Positions 6,782 to 7,616 of a stretch of DNA of 7,616 nt are shown one piece after another. How positions within the stretch are numbered: the stretch's first letter is position 1; the number at the start of each line of letters is the position of its first letter. Source of the stretch: Thermoplasmatota archaeon (GTDB lineage Archaea > Thermoplasmatota > Penumbrarchaeia > Penumbrarchaeales > Penumbrarchaeaceae). The DNA is taken from positions 1 to 7,616 of the forward strand of contig JAFGJI010000120.1 of NCBI GenBank assembly GCA_016929175.1. The letters run 5' to 3'. The notes under the pieces were generated by a model that had not been told where the DNA came from, made no database searches, and saw only the letters and a list, made by a program, of their open reading frames with translations. The position numbers and the translations under genes are program-made.

Positions 6782-7616
6782 TCATTGATTTGCCGCGACC
6801 TTCGTCCTCTTCCTCAGGAACAGCAGAGACAGAACACCCAGGGGGATCGATATCCAGAGGGACGTAGCGACCTGAAGCAATGAAGCGGCCATTGCCGTGG
6901 ATCCTCCGACAGACAGAAGCTCAAGGATGGATTTGCTGCCGAAAACATTGCCTGCCCCTATGGGAAGTATGAAACCCAGGATGTTCGCCAACGCTATCGC
7001 CGCTATCGCCCCCGGAAATGAAATATACATGTCTCCCGGAAGGGCGAGCACAACAAGGTAGAACCTGAGTGCTTCGTTGATCCATATGGCAAGGGTCAGC
7101 ATGATCACCCCTGTTCCGGTCCAGGGATCCCTTCTTATGGTCCCAAGGGAAGTATGGTATCTGTCAACTGCCCCTTCGAGCTTGAAAAAGAACGTATATA
7201 CTTTTGAATCCTTGTTTCCGCGGGTGAGGGCAAGGGTGCATCTTTCCATCATTTTGTTGACCATTCTCAGGAATCCTCTGTTGACAAGCAGGAGGATCAC
7301 CATGATGATGGCGGATCCTCCGATGCCGATGACAATCACCATCCCGCGAACATCCTCGAAGCCCAGAACTGAGACCATGTAGGCGAGCCCGAGGACGGAA
7401 AGGAGCAGTATGGTAAGAATGTCGAGGGATTTCTCCGCGAATATGGTCGCAATGCCCTTGGATATCCGGTTTCCGGTATGTTCTTTGAGCATCAGCGCCC
7501 TGACGGGTTCTCCTCCCAATTTCCCGGGAGTGGAGTTGTTGAGTGCAAGGGATGCCAGGAATATGGGCAGAGTGATCACACCTATGTTTCTGGCCCCCAT
7601 GCCTTTCAAGAGCCCG
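6782..7616 (-). CDS. PF03706 flippase-like / LPG-synthase-TM family membrane protein (N-terminus beyond window)
   Basis: The frame is open from the right edge to the TGA at 6782-6784, giving 277 visible residues of a family usually about 310-350 long, so the first one or two helices are missing. The TTG at 7609 is not taken as the start because the frame continues upstream of it. The hallmark NNSTPGKLGGEPVRALML appears near the visible N-terminus. FAEKSLDI follows, then several helices and the late LPIGAGNVFGSKSILELL segment with the closing helix before a basic tail (LRKRTKVAANQ). The family includes the membrane half of Haloferax AglD and of MprF, where it moves or handles lipid-linked head groups; here it is a candidate flippase or partner for a polyprenyl-phosphate sugar. 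There is no catalytic LPG-synthase domain in the visible C-terminus. It is the first visible gene of a leftward unit with the YfhO gene. Confidence 0.9.
   Translation of the reverse strand, partial: GLLKGMGARNIGVITLPIFLASLALNNSTPGKLGGEPVRALMLKEHTGNRISKGIATIFAEKSLDILTILLLSVLGLAYMVSVLGFEDVRGMVIVIGIGGSAIIMVILLLVNRGFLRMVNKMMERCTLALTRGNKDSKVYTFFFKLEGAVDRYHTSLGTIRRDPWTGTGVIMLTLAIWINEALRFYLVVLALPGDMYISFPGAIAAIALANILGFILPIGAGNVFGSKSILELLSVGGSTAMAASLLQVATSLWISIPLGVLSLLFLRKRTKVAANQ

Noticed and set aside
6366..6867. Two long plus-strand open frames opposite the start of the YfhO gene
   Set aside because: They are antisense to the strongly conserved N-terminal YfhO motifs and have no recognisable domain or membrane pattern.

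Overview
This window looks like archaeal chromosome, probably from a Thermoplasmatota-like or other euryarchaeal lineage. The lineage is an inference; no marker gene is present. Three start sites lack a convincing Shine-Dalgarno sequence. Each instead has an A-rich BRE followed by a TATA-like box centred about 25-26 nt before the ATG, as expected for leaderless archaeal transcripts. Base composition looks balanced throughout, and there are no RNA genes, insertion sequences, CRISPR arrays or obvious repeats.

The locus is devoted to membrane-bound glycan assembly. From left to right it holds: (1) the C-terminal part of a GT2 polyprenyl-phosphate sugar transferase with two C-terminal membrane helices (+, cut by the left edge); (2) a small membrane-anchored protein with an outward-facing beta-rich DUF4352-like domain (-); (3) a GT-C integral membrane glycosyltransferase resembling GT87/DUF2029 (+); (4) a GT39/PMT_2 (ArnT-like) GT-C glycosyltransferase (-); (5) a YfhO-family membrane protein, also GT-C-like (-); (6) a PF03706 (AglD C-terminal/MprF-type) flippase-like membrane protein (-, cut by the right edge).

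Transcription units: genes 6 and 5 are 35 nt apart and are probably co-transcribed leftwards. Gene 4 follows after 75 nt and has its own well-formed promoter. Genes 2 and 3 diverge from a 107-nt intergenic region with a BRE/TATA element on each strand. Genes 1 and 2 converge with 11 nt between their stops. Genes 3 and 4 converge with stop codons overlapping in a single CTAG tetranucleotide.

A working model, inferred from family knowledge: the GT2 enzyme loads a sugar onto a polyprenyl (dolichyl) phosphate on the cytoplasmic side, a PF03706-type protein is a candidate for flipping or otherwise handling the lipid-linked sugar, and the three GT-C enzymes transfer sugars from the lipid donor to acceptors outside the membrane (protein, lipid or cell-surface glycan). 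I do not see a wholly new system. The points most worth checking are the density of GT-C enzymes, the YfhO protein without the usual C-terminal membrane helix, the small anchored neighbour, and the start sites reset by promoter position.
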